Positions 1 to 10,794 are shown, counted from the stretch's first letter. The stretch is DNA of 64,000 bases from a gamma proteobacterium HIMB55 (GCA_000227505.4 AGIF02000001.1:1570035-1634034), one strand, 5' to 3'. Notes: generated by a model from the sequence alone, not told the origin. A program made the numbers and translations.

Positions 1-245
1 CAATGGGAATCCGACGCGCCGGTGCCGCAGCACTGGATCTGGCTTATGTGGCTGCTGGTCGACTCGACGGTTTCTGGGAAGCGGGCCTCAAACCCTGGGA
101 TATTGCTGCGGGCACCCTACTGATTCGCGAGTCAGGTGGTTTGGTCACAAATTTCCAAGGAAGCGATGATGTTCTTGGGGGCAAGGGCGATATCGTTTGC
201 GCCAATCCCAAGCTACTGAAGCAACTTGCAGCGGCAATTCGCTAA
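1..245 (+). CDS. suhB: Inositol-1-monophosphatase family protein SuhB, C-terminal part
   Basis: This is the 3' end of a gene that starts before the window. The roughly 80 visible residues carry the end signature of the inositol monophosphatase family: an Arg-Arg-x-Gly-Ala-Ala-Ala-Leu-Asp stretch followed by the WDIAAG motif, whose Asp is a metal ligand, and a Gly-Gly turn before the C-terminus. The family dephosphorylates inositol-1-phosphate using magnesium; SuhB in enterobacteria also joins the ribosomal-RNA antitermination complex. It ends in TAA and faces secF, which is transcribed toward it across about 220 bases. It is partial only because of the window edge. Confidence 0.9.
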   Translation, partial: MGIRRAGAAALDLAYVAAGRLDGFWEAGLKPWDIAAGTLLIRESGGLVTNFQGSDDVLGGKGDIVCANPKLLKQLAAAIR

Positions 246-464
246 ACCAAACACTCGCGATTCAGTGAACTAAGCGTTGGCTGTTTGCTGAATCACAGTC
301 GGTAAGGCCCGCCTCGCGCTCCGAGTAGCTCAAAATTGGCTCTAAGCGCATGACACGCTGCCCTCATAAAGGGACAGACTACATAAAGCAGCTCACGCGG
401 GGATCTTCTCGCTCGGCACTCTTTTTATCTGCTCTGAGCTCTCGTGACGCTCTCTCGTGACAAG

Positions 465-1379
465 TTATGGCGCAATCGCGTCCTGATCCTCGCCCTCTTT
501 TACAGGGATAGCGACGTCTTCCTTCGTCACACCCAAGGCAAGTAAGGAAGTTGATGCCACGTAGATAGACGAATAGGTGCCGATCGTTACACCAACCAGC
601 AGTGCAATCGCAAAGCCAAAGATCATATCGCCGCCCAACAGTGCCAACGAGGTCAGCACCAGCAAGGTGGTCAAAGATGTCACTAAGGTTCGTCCGAGCG
701 TTTCATTGAGCGACACATCGATGACACCCATAGGATCCATCTTTCGAATCTTGCGCAGATTTTCTCGAATACGGTCCGACACAACGATGGTGTCGTTTAG
801 CGAATAGCCGATGACCGCAAGGATTGCAGCGAGTACGGAGAGATCGAACTCCAATCGTGTAATCGAGAAGAACCCCAGAATAACGAGCACGTCATGCGCC
901 AAGGCAATCACCGCGCCCATGGCAAACTTAATTTGGAAACGGAAACCGACGTAGATGAGAACCAATCCTAGCGCCAGCAGCATTGCGAGACCGCCCTGCT
1001 CCCTGAGCTCATCACCCACTTGTGGGCCGACGAACTCCATCCGCTGTAGCGTGATGTCTTGAGGGGTTGCTTGTCGTAGCACATCGACCATTCGAGCACC
1101 TTCAGCGTCTGAGTAGCTAATAGGTAATCGAACCAACACGTCGCGATCTGTGCCAAAACTAACAACCATGGCACCTTCGAAACCACTGCTCGCCAACTCG
1201 GTGCGAATGTCACCCAAGTCCGCACTTTGCTCATAATTGAGCTCTATCAGCGTGCCGCCTGTGAAGTCCAAGCCCCAATTGAGCTGCTGCGTTGCTAAAG
1301 AAACAACGGTGGCCAGCAGCAAAATGCCGGAGATAGCTGCCGCAACGAAGCGGCCGCGCATAAAGGCAATCGATGTCAT
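465..1379 (-). CDS. secF: Protein translocase subunit SecF
   Basis: SecF is an inner-membrane partner of SecD; together they use the proton gradient to help pull proteins through SecYEG. The 304-residue protein has one membrane segment near residues 12-30, a periplasmic domain with the typical GLDFTGGTLIEL start, and a C-terminal block of five hydrophobic segments (about 130-285) with the conserved SLNDTIVVSDRIREN motif. Length is normal. Its ATG overlaps the secD stop in an ATGA, so translation is probably coupled to secD. It converges on suhB. Confidence 0.97.
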   Translation of the reverse strand: MTSIAFMRGRFVAAAISGILLLATVVSLATQQLNWGLDFTGGTLIELNYEQSADLGDIRTELASSGFEGAMVVSFGTDRDVLVRLPISYSDAEGARMVDVLRQATPQDITLQRMEFVGPQVGDELREQGGLAMLLALGLVLIYVGFRFQIKFAMGAVIALAHDVLVILGFFSITRLEFDLSVLAAILAVIGYSLNDTIVVSDRIRENLRKIRKMDPMGVIDVSLNETLGRTLVTSLTTLLVLTSLALLGGDMIFGFAIALLVGVTIGTYSSIYVASTSLLALGVTKEDVAIPVKEGEDQDAIAP

Positions 1380-3283
1380 GCGGAGGCTCCCCCTGCGTTT
1401 GCATTCGACTTCATCGCAACGCGACCAATGCTCAAGGACTGAACCCGTCTTCCCCCATACACAAGGTTAACCAGTGCCCGCGTGCCCATGATCGCTGTAA
1501 ACATCGAGGTGATGATTCCCACCGAGAGCGTCACCGCAAAGCCCTTGATGGGACCAGTGCCTACTGCATACAAGATAACCGCCACAATCAATGTCGTGAT
1601 ATTGGCGTCCAGAATCGTCGTAACCGCGCGCTCAAAGCCACTGTGGATAGCGAGCTGGTTGGAAGTACCTGCTGCCAACTCTTCACGGATTCGTGCAAAG
1701 ATCAGCACATTGGCATCTACCGCCATACCGACAGTGAGCACGATACCTGCAATACCAGGAAGCGTTAGCGTCGCGCCCAATAGTGACATGACGGCAACAA
1801 GCAGCACCAAGTTTGCAGTCAAAGCGACGACGGCAATCACACCAAAGACTCGGTAGTACACCATCATGAACAACACCACGAGTGCGAGACCTAACTGCAG
1901 TGATTTCATACCAAGTTCGATGTTTTCAGCACCTAGTGACGGACCAACCGTACGCTCTTCAACAAAGCTTATCGGTGCAGCAAGCGCACCGGCGCGGAGC
2001 ATCAAGGCGAGTTCCGATGATTCAGCAGGGCTATCCAGACCGGTGATTTGGAACTGGGCGCCGAGCGCGGATTGAATGACCGGCGCTGTCAGCACCTTCT
2101 TCTCGTCGTAGGGCTCACGAATAACAACGGTCTCGCCATTTTCGTCGACGTCATATGAGGTTCGGAACTTACGCTCGATAAAAAGAACGCCCATGCGACG
2201 CTTGACGTTGGCGCGTGTGGCACGCGACATCAACATACCGCCTTCACCATCGAGTGTTATCTGGACGTTGGGCTGACCGTTTTGGTCAAAGCTAGCGGCC
2301 GCATTCGACACGCGCTCGCCTGTGATAATGATGTCGCGCTCGAGCCACTCGGTCATGCCCTGCCGTGTCTCTCCGCGGTATTCAAACTTCTGACGCTCCG
2401 AGAGCGGCGCATTCGTTTCTGCTACCAGCCGGAACTCGAGGTTAGCGACTTTACCGAGAATTCGCTTGGCTTCAGCGGTGTCCTGGATACCGGGAAGCTC
2501 TACAACAATACGGTTACTCCCTTGCCGCTGAACTAGTGGCTCAGAAACACCTAACTCATTCACGCGATTTCGAAGTGTGGTGAGGTTTTGAGCGACCGCG
2601 TATTCCACGGTCTCCGCAATCGTGACCTCGGTCACCTCAGCGAACAACTGCGGGCCGTTTTCGTCAACGCGATCGAGCAGTAGCTCAGGATACAAATCTC
2701 TTACCTGAGAACGCGCCTCCTCCCGGTCTTCAACCGATCGGAAAGTCATGCCCACACGCGTACCGTCTAGCGCAACGCGTCCGCGAATGCGCTCCTCACG
2801 GAGTCGGCGCTTAATGCCGTTCTCGTATTGCTCAAGCTTTCTCGAGGTCGCTGCATCGACATCCACCTCGAGCTTGAAATGGACACCACCACTGAGGTCC
2901 AAACCCAACTTCATTGGCTGAGCAGCGCCACGAACCAACCAGTCAGGCGTTGTCGGGGCGAGGTTCAATGCAACGATGAAGCCATCACCTAGAGCGCGCT
3001 GGAGGGCTGCTTGAGCCTTCAACTGCTGATCACGACTCTCGAGTCTAATAAGACCGGTTTTTCCGGACTGTTGAACTTCTTGGCCGAAATGACCGATACC
3101 TGCCTCGGTAAGAGCACTACTTGCGCGCTCTAATACAGTTTCATCGACGCCCTGCGAGCCACTAGAACCACCGATCTGAAGTGCAGGATCGGGGGCATAG
3201 ATATTCGGGGCCGCGTAGTAAAAGCCCATAGCGACCACAAACGCTATAAACAAATTTTTCCACAAGGAATAACGATTCAGCAT
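1376..3283 (-). CDS. secD: Protein translocase subunit SecD
   Basis: SecD is the larger subunit of the SecDF accessory translocase in the inner membrane. The 635-residue protein shows an N-terminal membrane anchor (about 8-26), the DLSGGVHF motif that opens the first periplasmic domain, and a C-terminal set of membrane helices (about 466-620) with the AVDANVLIFARIREE motif. The last residues are Ser/Ala rich. It precedes secF with a 4-base overlap. In many relatives yajC lies directly upstream of secD; here the upstream neighbour is purL on the same strand and no yajC is present in the window. Confidence 0.97.
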   Translation of the reverse strand: MLNRYSLWKNLFIAFVVAMGFYYAAPNIYAPDPALQIGGSSGSQGVDETVLERASSALTEAGIGHFGQEVQQSGKTGLIRLESRDQQLKAQAALQRALGDGFIVALNLAPTTPDWLVRGAAQPMKLGLDLSGGVHFKLEVDVDAATSRKLEQYENGIKRRLREERIRGRVALDGTRVGMTFRSVEDREEARSQVRDLYPELLLDRVDENGPQLFAEVTEVTIAETVEYAVAQNLTTLRNRVNELGVSEPLVQRQGSNRIVVELPGIQDTAEAKRILGKVANLEFRLVAETNAPLSERQKFEYRGETRQGMTEWLERDIIITGERVSNAAASFDQNGQPNVQITLDGEGGMLMSRATRANVKRRMGVLFIERKFRTSYDVDENGETVVIREPYDEKKVLTAPVIQSALGAQFQITGLDSPAESSELALMLRAGALAAPISFVEERTVGPSLGAENIELGMKSLQLGLALVVLFMMVYYRVFGVIAVVALTANLVLLVAVMSLLGATLTLPGIAGIVLTVGMAVDANVLIFARIREELAAGTSNQLAIHSGFERAVTTILDANITTLIVAVILYAVGTGPIKGFAVTLSVGIITSMFTAIMGTRALVNLVYGGRRVQSLSIGRVAMKSNANAGGASA

Positions 3284-3374
3284 TGATGCTCCATATCACC
3301 TAGCTGTTAGGCCGCACGGCCAAGCGGCGCGCAGTTTAGCGCGTGGCGCTCGTTTCTGCTAATGCTCAGCACGG

Positions 3375-6300
3375 TTAGTTGACCCAGACCCTCGCATTGC
3401 GGAATAAACGCATCCAACCTGAATCCTCGGGCCAATCGCTTGGCGCCCAAGACATTTGAACAGTTCTAAAAACACGCTCAGGGTGTGGCATCATGATGTT
3501 GATTCTGCCGTCCGCATTACAAAGACCCGTAATGCCGCTCGGAGAACCATTTGGATTCGCAGGAAATGCCTGCGTCTGCTGCCCAACGTTATCAACATAA
3601 CGTAGGGAAACACGATCAGACGTCTCAACAGCGGAAATCGCGTCTGAGCTCGCAAACTGCGCGCGCCCCTCACCATGAGCAACTACGATAGGCAGCTCTG
3701 AGCCTTCCATACCTGCCATCAAAATACTCGACGACTTTTCAACGCGGACACGCACAAGTCGCGCTTCGTACTGTTCTGACAGATTGCGAGCAAATCGTGG
3801 CCAATGCTCTGTCCCCGGGATAAGCGGCGCCAGCGCCGATAGCATCTGGCAACCATTGCAAACGCCCAACGCGAAACTATCGTCGCGCTCGAAGAACGCT
3901 TGGAATTGATCACTCATCGCTGGATCGAATAAAACGCCTTTCGCCCATCCTTCGCCTGCACCGAGAACGTCGCCGTAGGAGAAGCCTCCGCAAGCTGCCA
4001 GTCCCTTAAACTCAGAAAGCTGTCTTCGACCTGACTTCAGATCCGACATGTGCATATCGATCGCTTCGAAGCCGGCACGATCAAACGCAGCGGCCATTTC
4101 AGCTTGGCCGTTAACACCTTGCTCGCGCAAGATGGCAACTTTAGGTCGAACACCCGTGGCAATCATGGGAGCGGCGACATCGTCGGCCGCGTCGAAACTT
4201 AGCGATGCGCTCAGACCCGGATTATCAGCGAGAATATCCGCATACTCTTGATCAGCGCACTCCGCGTTATCACGATCACGCTGGATTGCATAGCTGTTCT
4301 GCGCCCACAACTGTTGGAGGGCACCCCGCCGACTATCGATCAATTCGAATGAGGCTGTGTTAACAACAACTCGCTCGTCGAGGCGTGGCTTTGCCACATT
4401 GGAAGTCAGTGCGTCCAGCTGGTGTTGCGCCAGAACAGCATTGACGCGACCCAGATCGGAATCTGTCACCTGAATCACAACACCAATCTCCTCACTGAAG
4501 AGACTGGCTGCTGCACTGTCGACATCGGCGTCAATTTGCACGTTAAGGCCGCAACGCGCTGCGAACGCCATTTCCAACAAGGTGACGAGTAGACCACCAT
4601 CGGAACGATCGTGGTAAGCCTTAATAAGGCCCTCTGCTTTCAGCGCATTTATCGCAGAAAACAGACGGCTAACATCTTCGGCAGTTACGTCAGGCACTGC
4701 GCTTCCGAGCTGACCATAGGTCTGGGCAAGTACCGAACCACCCAATCGATTATGGCCGCGGCCCAAATCAATCAAGAGTAGACTGGTGGCTTCATCTCGA
4801 GCTAGCTCTGGTGTAAGCGTCTGCCGCGCGTCGCCCACGGGTGCAAATGCAGAGACAATGAGCGATACCGGTGCGGTAACGGCTTTCGCTTCCCCCCCCT
4901 CGTCCCACTGGGTACGCATTGACATCGAGTCTTTGCCTACAGGAATTGTCATACCCAAGGCGGGACAGAACTCCAAACCAACGGCCTTCACCGTATCGTA
5001 GAGCACTGCGTCGTCACCTGAATAACCTGCAGCGCACATCCAGTTAGCAGAGAGCTTGATGTCAGTGAGTGATTGAACGGGAGAGGCTAAGATATTTGTC
5101 ACAGCCTCCGCTACGGCCAATCGAGCTGACGCGGGTCCGTCCAGTGTTGCCACGGGTGTTCGCTCACCCATGCTCATCGCCTCACCGAGGTGGGTATCGA
5201 GTGACGCTGTAGTCACGGCGACATCAGCGACGGGAACCTGCCAAGGGCCGACCATTTGGTCGCGCGCTACCGTGCCAGTCACCGAGCGATCACCAATAGT
5301 GATCAAGAAGCTTTTACTGCCTACTGCCGGGAAGGTGAGAACGCGCTCCAAGGCATCGGCAATCGCCACGTTACCGTCGAAGCTATCAACGGGTGGCGCA
5401 ACTCGCTGCGTCTCGCGGTGCATTTTAGGTGGCTTACCAAAAAGCAAGGAGAGCGGCAGATCCACCGGGTTGTTCTCAAACAGCGTATCGCCCAACCGAA
5501 GATGTTGTGCATCCGTTGCTTCGCCAACCACCGCAAACGGGCATCGCTCGCGCACACAAATATCACTAAAGGTGGCAAGCTGATCAGGGTTGATCGCCAT
5601 CACATAACGCTCTTGAGATTCGTTACACCAAATCTCGAGAGGACTCATACCCTTCTCGTCGCTCGGGACGTTGCGCAGCTCAAAATCACCGCCGCAGCCT
5701 CCGTCTTTCACCAGCTCTGGGAAGGCATTACTCAGCCCTCCGGCGCCAACATCATGGATAAATGCGATTGGGTTATCCGCACCACGCTCCCAGCAGCGGT
5801 CGATGACTTCCTGACAACGTCGCTGAATCTCGGGGTTCTGGCGTTGCACAGAGGCAAAATCCAAATCTTCGGTGCTGGATCCACTTGCCATAGAGGATGC
5901 GGCACCACCACCCAGACCAATCAGCATTGCTGGGCCACCTAAAACAACCAACTTCGCGCCAGCAGAGAACGGGGGCTTATCGACATGCTCTTCTTTGATG
6001 TTGCCGAAACCACCGGCAATCATGATGGGCTTGTGATAGCCACGCACACCCTCACTCGTTGCGACCTCAAAGGTTCTGAAGTAGCCGCCTAAGTTGGGTC
6101 GACCAAATTCGTTGTTAAACGCGGCTGCGCCGAGCGGACCCTCGGTCATTATTTGCTGCGGCGTAACAATTCGGCTCGGCTTGCCATATCCGGTTTCCCA
6201 GGGACGCTCGTAGCCAGGAAGATTTAAGTGAGAGACAGTAAAACCACACAAACCTGCCTTGGGACGAGAGCCTCGTCCAACAGCGCCTTCATCGCGGATT

Positions 6301-7238
6301 TCACCACCCGAACCTGTGCCCGCACCAGCAAACGGAGCAATCGCCGTAGGGTGATTGTGTGTTTCGACCTTCATGAGCAGCGCAATGGGCTCCTGATGGT
6401 AGGTCCATGACTGCGAGTCAGGTTCAGGGTAAAAACGACCAGCGCTGTGCCCCTCAACGACAGCAGCATTATCAGCGTAGGCTGAGAGCACTTGCTCGCC
6501 ACCCTGCTTATAGGTGTTCTTGATCATACCGAACAATGACCAGTCCTGATCAACGCCATCGATCGTCCACGAGGCGTTAAAAATTTTGTGTCTGCAGTGC
6601 TCTGAGTTTGCCTGTGCAAACATCATCAACTCGGTATCAGACGGATCGCGCCCCAAGGCCGTGAACGCCTCGGCAAGGTAGTCGATTTCATCTTCGGCTA
6701 ACGCCAAGCCGAGTGCGCTGTTTGCTTCAACCAACGCGTCTCTGCCTGCCGCCATCACTGGCACTGAGGTTAGTGGCCGAGGCGAAATATCGCTAAACAA
6801 CATCGATAGATCATCGTAGGAGGTCATGACTGTCTCGACCATTCGATCGTGCAGCAGCACGTGCAACGCTCCCGGGTTGCCGAATTGCGCTGAACCCTCA
6901 ATGACGTAAACAGCAGCTCGCTCTATGCGCTTAACCGTATCGAAATCGCAGTTATTGGCGATGTTTGTCGCCTTGCTGGACCAAGGCGAGATAGTCCCAA
7001 TACGGGGCGCCACAATAATAACGTCAGTCTGCGTCAATTCGTCGCCACGTGGTGCTGGACTGGTACCAGGCTGCAGCAATGCACCAAGCTGCGCAGCATC
7101 AACAGTGCCCTCTGACTCAACGGCATAAACAAAGAATGCTCGGGTAAGTTTTAGCTGCGAATCGAGCTGAGCTATTTCGTTCGAGAGACGCTTAAAACGG
7201 GCAGCTGACAGTGCGTCTGACCCGGGCAAGAGGAGCAT
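3375..7238 (-). CDS. purL: Phosphoribosylformylglycinamidine synthase (FGAM synthase), large form
   Basis: PurL makes FGAM from FGAR, glutamine and ATP in purine synthesis. At 1287 residues it is the large gammaproteobacterial form: an N-terminal PurS-like part with [13 protein letters not shown], a FGAM synthase core with [13 protein letters not shown] and GKDSMSM, and a C-terminal class I glutamine amidotransferase domain with the nucleophile in GVCNGCQML and the HGEGRAQF and MPHPER motifs. I place the start at ATG 7238, which has AGGA seven bases upstream, not at the TTG six bases earlier. The coding strand has a run of eight G in a Gly-Gly stretch (complement of 4892-4899). It is divergent from mltF, a pairing also known from E. 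coli. Confidence 0.97.
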   Translation of the reverse strand: MLLLPGSDALSAARFKRLSNEIAQLDSQLKLTRAFFVYAVESEGTVDAAQLGALLQPGTSPAPRGDELTQTDVIIVAPRIGTISPWSSKATNIANNCDFDTVKRIERAAVYVIEGSAQFGNPGALHVLLHDRMVETVMTSYDDLSMLFSDISPRPLTSVPVMAAGRDALVEANSALGLALAEDEIDYLAEAFTALGRDPSDTELMMFAQANSEHCRHKIFNASWTIDGVDQDWSLFGMIKNTYKQGGEQVLSAYADNAAVVEGHSAGRFYPEPDSQSWTYHQEPIALLMKVETHNHPTAIAPFAGAGTGSGGEIRDEGAVGRGSRPKAGLCGFTVSHLNLPGYERPWETGYGKPSRIVTPQQIMTEGPLGAAAFNNEFGRPNLGGYFRTFEVATSEGVRGYHKPIMIAGGFGNIKEEHVDKPPFSAGAKLVVLGGPAMLIGLGGGAASSMASGSSTEDLDFASVQRQNPEIQRRCQEVIDRCWERGADNPIAFIHDVGAGGLSNAFPELVKDGGCGGDFELRNVPSDEKGMSPLEIWCNESQERYVMAINPDQLATFSDICVRERCPFAVVGEATDAQHLRLGDTLFENNPVDLPLSLLFGKPPKMHRETQRVAPPVDSFDGNVAIADALERVLTFPAVGSKSFLITIGDRSVTGTVARDQMVGPWQVPVADVAVTTASLDTHLGEAMSMGERTPVATLDGPASARLAVAEAVTNILASPVQSLTDIKLSANWMCAAGYSGDDAVLYDTVKAVGLEFCPALGMTIPVGKDSMSMRTQWDEGGEAKAVTAPVSLIVSAFAPVGDARQTLTPELARDEATSLLLIDLGRGHNRLGGSVLAQTYGQLGSAVPDVTAEDVSRLFSAINALKAEGLIKAYHDRSDGGLLVTLLEMAFAARCGLNVQIDADVDSAAASLFSEEIGVVIQVTDSDLGRVNAVLAQHQLDALTSNVAKPRLDERVVVNTASFELIDSRRGALQQLWAQNSYAIQRDRDNAECADQEYADILADNPGLSASLSFDAADDVAAPMIATGVRPKVAILREQGVNGQAEMAAAFDRAGFEAIDMHMSDLKSGRRQLSEFKGLAACGGFSYGDVLGAGEGWAKGVLFDPAMSDQFQAFFERDDSFALGVCNGCQMLSALAPLIPGTEHWPRFARNLSEQYEARLVRVRVEKSSSILMAGMEGSELPIVVAHGEGRAQFASSDAISAVETSDRVSLRYVDNVGQQTQAFPANPNGSPSGITGLCNADGRINIMMPHPERVFRTVQMSWAPSDWPEDSGWMRLFRNARVWVN

Positions 7239-7265
7239 GGGCAAATCCTACTAGATGAAGCGCAC

Positions 7266-7294
7266 ATCATACCTTGCCAACGTCCTCGGGTGAA
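7266..7294 (-). promoter_or_regulatory. Candidate sigma-70 promoter for purL
   Basis: On the minus strand a TATGAT box (7266-7271) lies 17 bases from TTCACC (7289-7294). Transcription would begin around 7259, giving a leader of about 20 bases before the purL ATG at 7238. This is read by eye; no purine-repressor operator of the E. coli type was recognised. Confidence 0.45.
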
Positions 7295-7328
7295 TGTCCA
7301 AAATCGAGATCTGAGCTACACTCATCGC

Positions 7329-8747
7329 ATGAGACAGTGGTTAGTGATCGTAATATTGCTATTAAACGGCTGCGGCAACCCGACGGTTCTGGATGCCTTC
7401 GCGCCGGGAAATGAGCTGGTCGTAATCACACGCAACGGCCCCACCACCTATTATCTGGGCGCGAACGAGCCTGCAGGTCTTGAATACGAATTATTCAAAG
7501 CCTTTGCCGACTCGCAAGATATGACGCTCCGCATCAAGATCGCATCAACGATCGAGGAGGTTTTCGACACCTTGGCCCGTGGTGAAGCTCATATCGCGGC
7601 GGCTGGCCTGACTCAATCGAGTGCACGTGATGAGCTGTTCACATCGACGCTGTCCTACCTGAAGCAAAACCCTGTCGTCGTTTACAAGGCCGGGCAGTTT
7701 AGGCCCCGCACTGTCGAGGACCTCGCCAGTCTGGATATCGTCATTATGCAGGGCAGCCATCATCGAACGCGCCTCAGCATGCTTTCTGAGATGGATCCAA
7801 GGATTACATTCCGTGTGTTGGAAACGGCGCAATCCAGCGCTGTACTGAGCGAAATTGAAACAGACGAGGCCGATGTTGCACTGTTAGATTCGAGCGAGTT
7901 TTCGATGCAGCAAAGGCTCTACCCGAGGGTAGCCAAAGCATTCCAACTCAAGGAGACACTGAATACCGTTTGGTACCTGGGTCTCGATGAGAGAGCGCCA
8001 AAATGGCGCGACAAAATTAATGCCTTCCTTACCAAAGAAGGCGATGAGGGACGTCTCGCAGACCTCGAGGATCGGTATTTCGGAAGCGACGCTGATACGT
8101 CGCGGATCGAGCTTTTCACATTCCAGCGCGCCGTTGAAAGCACTCTCCCTAAATGGCGCCCCCTCATTGAGTCCATCGCGAAAGAATTTCGTTTGGATTG
8201 GAAGCTACTAGCTGCCATCGCCTATCAAGAATCTCACTGGGACCCGAAAGCCAAGTCGCCCACCGGCGTGCGCGGAATGATGATGTTAACCCGGCCGACC
8301 GCAAAAGAGGTTGGTGTTAAAGACCGGTTGGATGCCGAGCAAAGTCTGCGTGGCGGCGCGCGGTTCTTACGCAATCTGCTTCGTCGACTTCCCAATGATA
8401 TCGAAGAGCCTGACCGCACGTGGATGGCGCTGGCCGCCTACAACGTGGGCATGGCGCATCTTGAGGAAGCGCGACGACTAACCGAGGGCAAAGGTGGTGA
8501 CCCTCACTTGTGGCAAGACGTTAGAGAGCGCCTACCGGACCTGCAAAACCCTAAAATCTACCCACATCTCAGGCACGGCTTTGCGAGGGGTCAGGAGGCG
8601 GTGACTTACGTCGATAATATTCGCCACTATCAGGCAACCCTGGCATTGCAAAACATCCCCTCGCAACCAATTTCAGCGCCTTTAAATCTAAAAGAGTTGA
8701 CCGCTACGGCACACGAACTGCTCCAGTGGACACCATTGAGTCTTTAA
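7329..8747 (+). CDS. mltF: Membrane-bound lytic murein transglycosylase F
   Basis: MltF cuts peptidoglycan glycan strands, forming 1,6-anhydromuramyl ends, while anchored to the outer membrane as a lipoprotein. The ATG at 7329 gives a short signal peptide ending in a lipobox (LLNGC, Cys about residue 15); a GTG at 7290 would add 13 residues and spoil it. A family 3 solute-binding-like domain follows (about 25-255), then a C-terminal SLT domain (about 270-400) with the catalytic Glu near residue 301 in YQESHWDPKA and the later AYNVG motif. Total 472 residues, normal for MltF. The TAA directly abuts the tadA stop codon on the other strand. Confidence 0.94.
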   Translation: MRQWLVIVILLLNGCGNPTVLDAFAPGNELVVITRNGPTTYYLGANEPAGLEYELFKAFADSQDMTLRIKIASTIEEVFDTLARGEAHIAAAGLTQSSARDELFTSTLSYLKQNPVVVYKAGQFRPRTVEDLASLDIVIMQGSHHRTRLSMLSEMDPRITFRVLETAQSSAVLSEIETDEADVALLDSSEFSMQQRLYPRVAKAFQLKETLNTVWYLGLDERAPKWRDKINAFLTKEGDEGRLADLEDRYFGSDADTSRIELFTFQRAVESTLPKWRPLIESIAKEFRLDWKLLAAIAYQESHWDPKAKSPTGVRGMMMLTRPTAKEVGVKDRLDAEQSLRGGARFLRNLLRRLPNDIEEPDRTWMALAAYNVGMAHLEEARRLTEGKGGDPHLWQDVRERLPDLQNPKIYPHLRHGFARGQEAVTYVDNIRHYQATLALQNIPSQPISAPLNLKELTATAHELLQWTPLSL

Positions 8748-9221
8748 CTAGGCTTTGGCGGCCCGCCGCGCTTTGAAAAAGGCTCGGAGCAAATTTGCAC
8801 TCTCGTCGGCACACAACCCCTCGGCCCACGCTACGCGGTGGTTCAGAGACGCATTATCCAAAGCTGAGGACGTACTCGCGACAGCACCTGCCTTGGGTTC
8901 TCTTGTACCAAAAACGAGCCGTGACACACGCGCATGGACCATCGCACCACAACACATCGTGCAGGGCTCCAGCGTAACAAAGAGCTCACAGTCAGGAAGT
9001 CGATAATTTTCCAGTGCCGCGGCGGCTGAGCGAAGCGCCAGCACTTCTGCGTGGGCGGATGGATCGTTAAGTGTAATTTGCTGATTGCAGGCCTCAGCGA
9101 TGACCTCGTTTTCCAGCACCACCACCGCACCTACGGGCACCTCACCCAGCTGCTCCGCCTTGGCGGCCTGCGCGAGGGCAAGTTCCATGAATCGGTGATC
9201 GGACTCCGAAAAGTCACTCAT
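8748..9221 (-). CDS. tadA: tRNA-specific adenosine deaminase TadA
   Basis: TadA deaminates adenosine to inosine at the wobble position of tRNA-Arg(ACG). The 157 residues show the zinc cytidine-deaminase fold: His57 and catalytic Glu59 in HAEVLALR, and zinc ligands Cys87 and Cys90 in PCTMCCGA. It is the last gene of a tightly spaced minus-strand group after the glycosylase (12-base gap) and ends exactly where convergent mltF ends. mltF-tadA adjacency is also seen in E. coli. Confidence 0.95.
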   Translation of the reverse strand: MSDFSESDHRFMELALAQAAKAEQLGEVPVGAVVVLENEVIAEACNQQITLNDPSAHAEVLALRSAAAALENYRLPDCELFVTLEPCTMCCGAMVHARVSRLVFGTREPKAGAVASTSSALDNASLNHRVAWAEGLCADESANLLRAFFKARRAAKA

Positions 9222-9233
9222 ATTTAGTAGATC

Positions 9234-9860
9234 TCACAGGGGTTCAGCCGTGCAGAAGCGCCAGCACAGCATCGCGAGGGCGCTCCGATAAGGGCGGAAA
9301 TCGTCGCCCATGGGCTTGAGCTTACCCGCAGAGGGACGCTCTTCCAGTCCTTGTATGCGCTTAAACCCCTCCCGGACAGCGAGATCGCCAACAGGCCAGA
9401 TATCGGGTCTACCCAGGGAGAACATCAAATACATGTGTGCGGACCACTCGCCAAAACCTTTGATATTGGTAATCACCGCCACAGCGTCTTCGTCACTGAG
9501 CTCTGGCAAACCATCCAGAACGAGTGCACCTGTTGCTTCCGCAGTCGCCAGGGACTGAATGTAATTTACTTTCTGCCGTGACAGACCTGCACTGCGCAAA
9601 AGTTCTTCACTCGCGTCGAGCACGGCGGTAGCTGTTAGCCGCCCTTCGAGCGCATCAACCAATTTCTTGTTGATTGACGTGGCAGCAGCAACACTTACCT
9701 GCTGACCCACTACAATACGTGCCAGCGTTTCAAAGCTGTGGTCCCTACGACGCTCCTCGGGGTAACCAACTTGCGCTAACGCCCTCGCAATACGCTCATG
9801 CCTGTCGGCGAGCGCATCGAGCGATCTTTTTATGCTAGCTGTATCGAGTTCATAGTCCAT
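9234..9860 (-). CDS. DNA-3-methyladenine glycosylase II-like (HhH-GPD family)
   Basis: A 208-residue base-excision repair glycosylase of the AlkA type. The helix-hairpin-helix is seen in NIKGFGEWSAHMYLM (about residues 133-147), followed by the Gly-Pro/Asp part in PVGDLAVREG, whose Asp is the expected catalytic residue. No iron-sulfur cysteine cluster follows, which argues against EndoIII or MutY. It lacks the N-terminal domain of full-length E. coli AlkA, as do many short bacterial homologues. It lies 6 bases after the NnrU-like gene and 12 bases before tadA, so all are probably co-transcribed. Confidence 0.88.
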   Translation of the reverse strand: MDYELDTASIKRSLDALADRHERIARALAQVGYPEERRRDHSFETLARIVVGQQVSVAAATSINKKLVDALEGRLTATAVLDASEELLRSAGLSRQKVNYIQSLATAEATGALVLDGLPELSDEDAVAVITNIKGFGEWSAHMYLMFSLGRPDIWPVGDLAVREGFKRIQGLEERPSAGKLKPMGDDFRPYRSALAMLCWRFCTAEPL

Positions 9861-9866
9861 GGAGTT

Positions 9867-10412
9867 TCAGTATACGGGGTAGCCCAAATAACCGTGAGCG
9901 TGAACGACGCCGAAATACAGCGCTGCAGAAGCGACAATCGCTAAAATTTCTCGAGGCATGCTCGCCTCAACCACTGGTAAAGGGTCCTTACCGTCTTGGC
10001 GATTAATGAGAATGACCGAGATCACTGCCCACGCGAGAAGGCCTCCAAACAGCACCAAAGAGGGAGCATCGCCGTTAACGAGAAGGTGCCCAACACTCCA
10101 CGCTTTGATGGCGGTGAGCTGGGGATGCCGAACAACGGACGTTACTTTTACCTTCAGCGAAGACGCAGCCATCAGATAGAACGCCAACAGCATAAGTGCA
10201 TTGTTTACGAGCTCCCATGCTGGCTGGCGAACCCACCAAACGGCGCCCGTTGCGCTTTGATAACCGGCAACCATGAGCGCAATACTGCCGAACAAGGCGA
10301 GCGTTACGACTAGCTTGCCGCCGTCTCCCATGCCTTCGCGAGTCGCAGGTGCCAGTCGCTTGAACAGGTGCGCTATTGACCAGAGCAATACGCCCGCAAG
10401 AAGCATCGTCAT
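9867..10412 (-). CDS. NnrU-family membrane protein
   Basis: A 181-residue integral membrane protein with about five or six hydrophobic segments. The SSLKVKVTSVVRHPQLTAI stretch and the following W-x-x-x-HLLVNGD motif fit the NnrU family, relatives of isoprenylcysteine methyltransferase-like membrane proteins first noted near nitric oxide reductase genes. No denitrification genes are seen here, so a role in that process is not supported. The ATG at 10412 has GGAG six bases upstream and sits 10 bases after the preceding gene. Confidence 0.82.
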   Translation of the reverse strand: MTMLLAGVLLWSIAHLFKRLAPATREGMGDGGKLVVTLALFGSIALMVAGYQSATGAVWWVRQPAWELVNNALMLLAFYLMAASSLKVKVTSVVRHPQLTAIKAWSVGHLLVNGDAPSLVLFGGLLAWAVISVILINRQDGKDPLPVVEASMPREILAIVASAALYFGVVHAHGYLGYPVY

Positions 10413-10422
10413 AGGGAGCTCC

Positions 10423-10794
10423 TTACGCCGCCGCGTTCAGCTGCTTTGCCGCAAAATAGGCGACAAAGAAAGTAATTATCTCAACCACAATCGGTTCGAT
10501 CGTCATGTCACCACCGTGAACGGTCGCAGCAATAATACGTGCTGGCGCAACCAAACCCACGAGACAACCTCCGGTAAGGATCATCGTTGCGTTCGCACGA
10601 AGCCCGCCGACAATCAGTAGAAAACCACTGCCCAAGAAGAAGGCCGCACTATCGCCAATTTGTGTGGTTAATGCTGCGCCTGTCAGCAGCTCGCTGCTGA
10701 GATTCGCTGCTGCCATCTCGGGTGCAAAAACCCACAAGACACCGAGCAACAGCAATGGAATACCCAAAACAATCGGACCAAACTTCGCAAACAT
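10423..10794 (-). CDS. Small integral membrane protein of unknown function
   Basis: A 123-residue protein with four hydrophobic stretches (roughly residues 6-24, 45-64, 68-90 and 100-117) and no recognisable catalytic motif. The start has a strong ribosome site (GGGAGAAGAAAG before ATG). It is the first gene of the minus-strand group with the NnrU-like gene, the glycosylase and tadA. I do not recognise the family; a DUF4345-like membrane protein is possible but unproven. Confidence 0.75.
   Translation of the reverse strand: MFAKFGPIVLGIPLLLLGVLWVFAPEMAAANLSSELLTGAALTTQIGDSAAFFLGSGFLLIVGGLRANATMILTGGCLVGLVAPARIIAATVHGGDMTIEPIVVEIITFFVAYFAAKQLNAAA

Noticed and set aside
1-245. suhB as a pseudogene fragment
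   Set aside because: The frame is open to the first base of the window and the C-terminal motifs are intact, so the cut is due to the window edge.
246-464. tRNA or small RNA between suhB and secF
   Set aside because: No cloverleaf, T-loop signature or terminator was found; a repeated CTCTCGTGAC pair near 441-461 is too short to interpret.
4892-4899. Run of eight C (G on the coding strand) in purL as a frameshift or phase-variation site
   Set aside because: The frame remains open on both sides and encodes Gly-Gly; no sign of disruption.
5256-5942. Long plus-strand open frame opposite purL
   Set aside because: It is antisense to conserved PurL motifs and has no family resemblance; a shadow of high-GC coding sequence.
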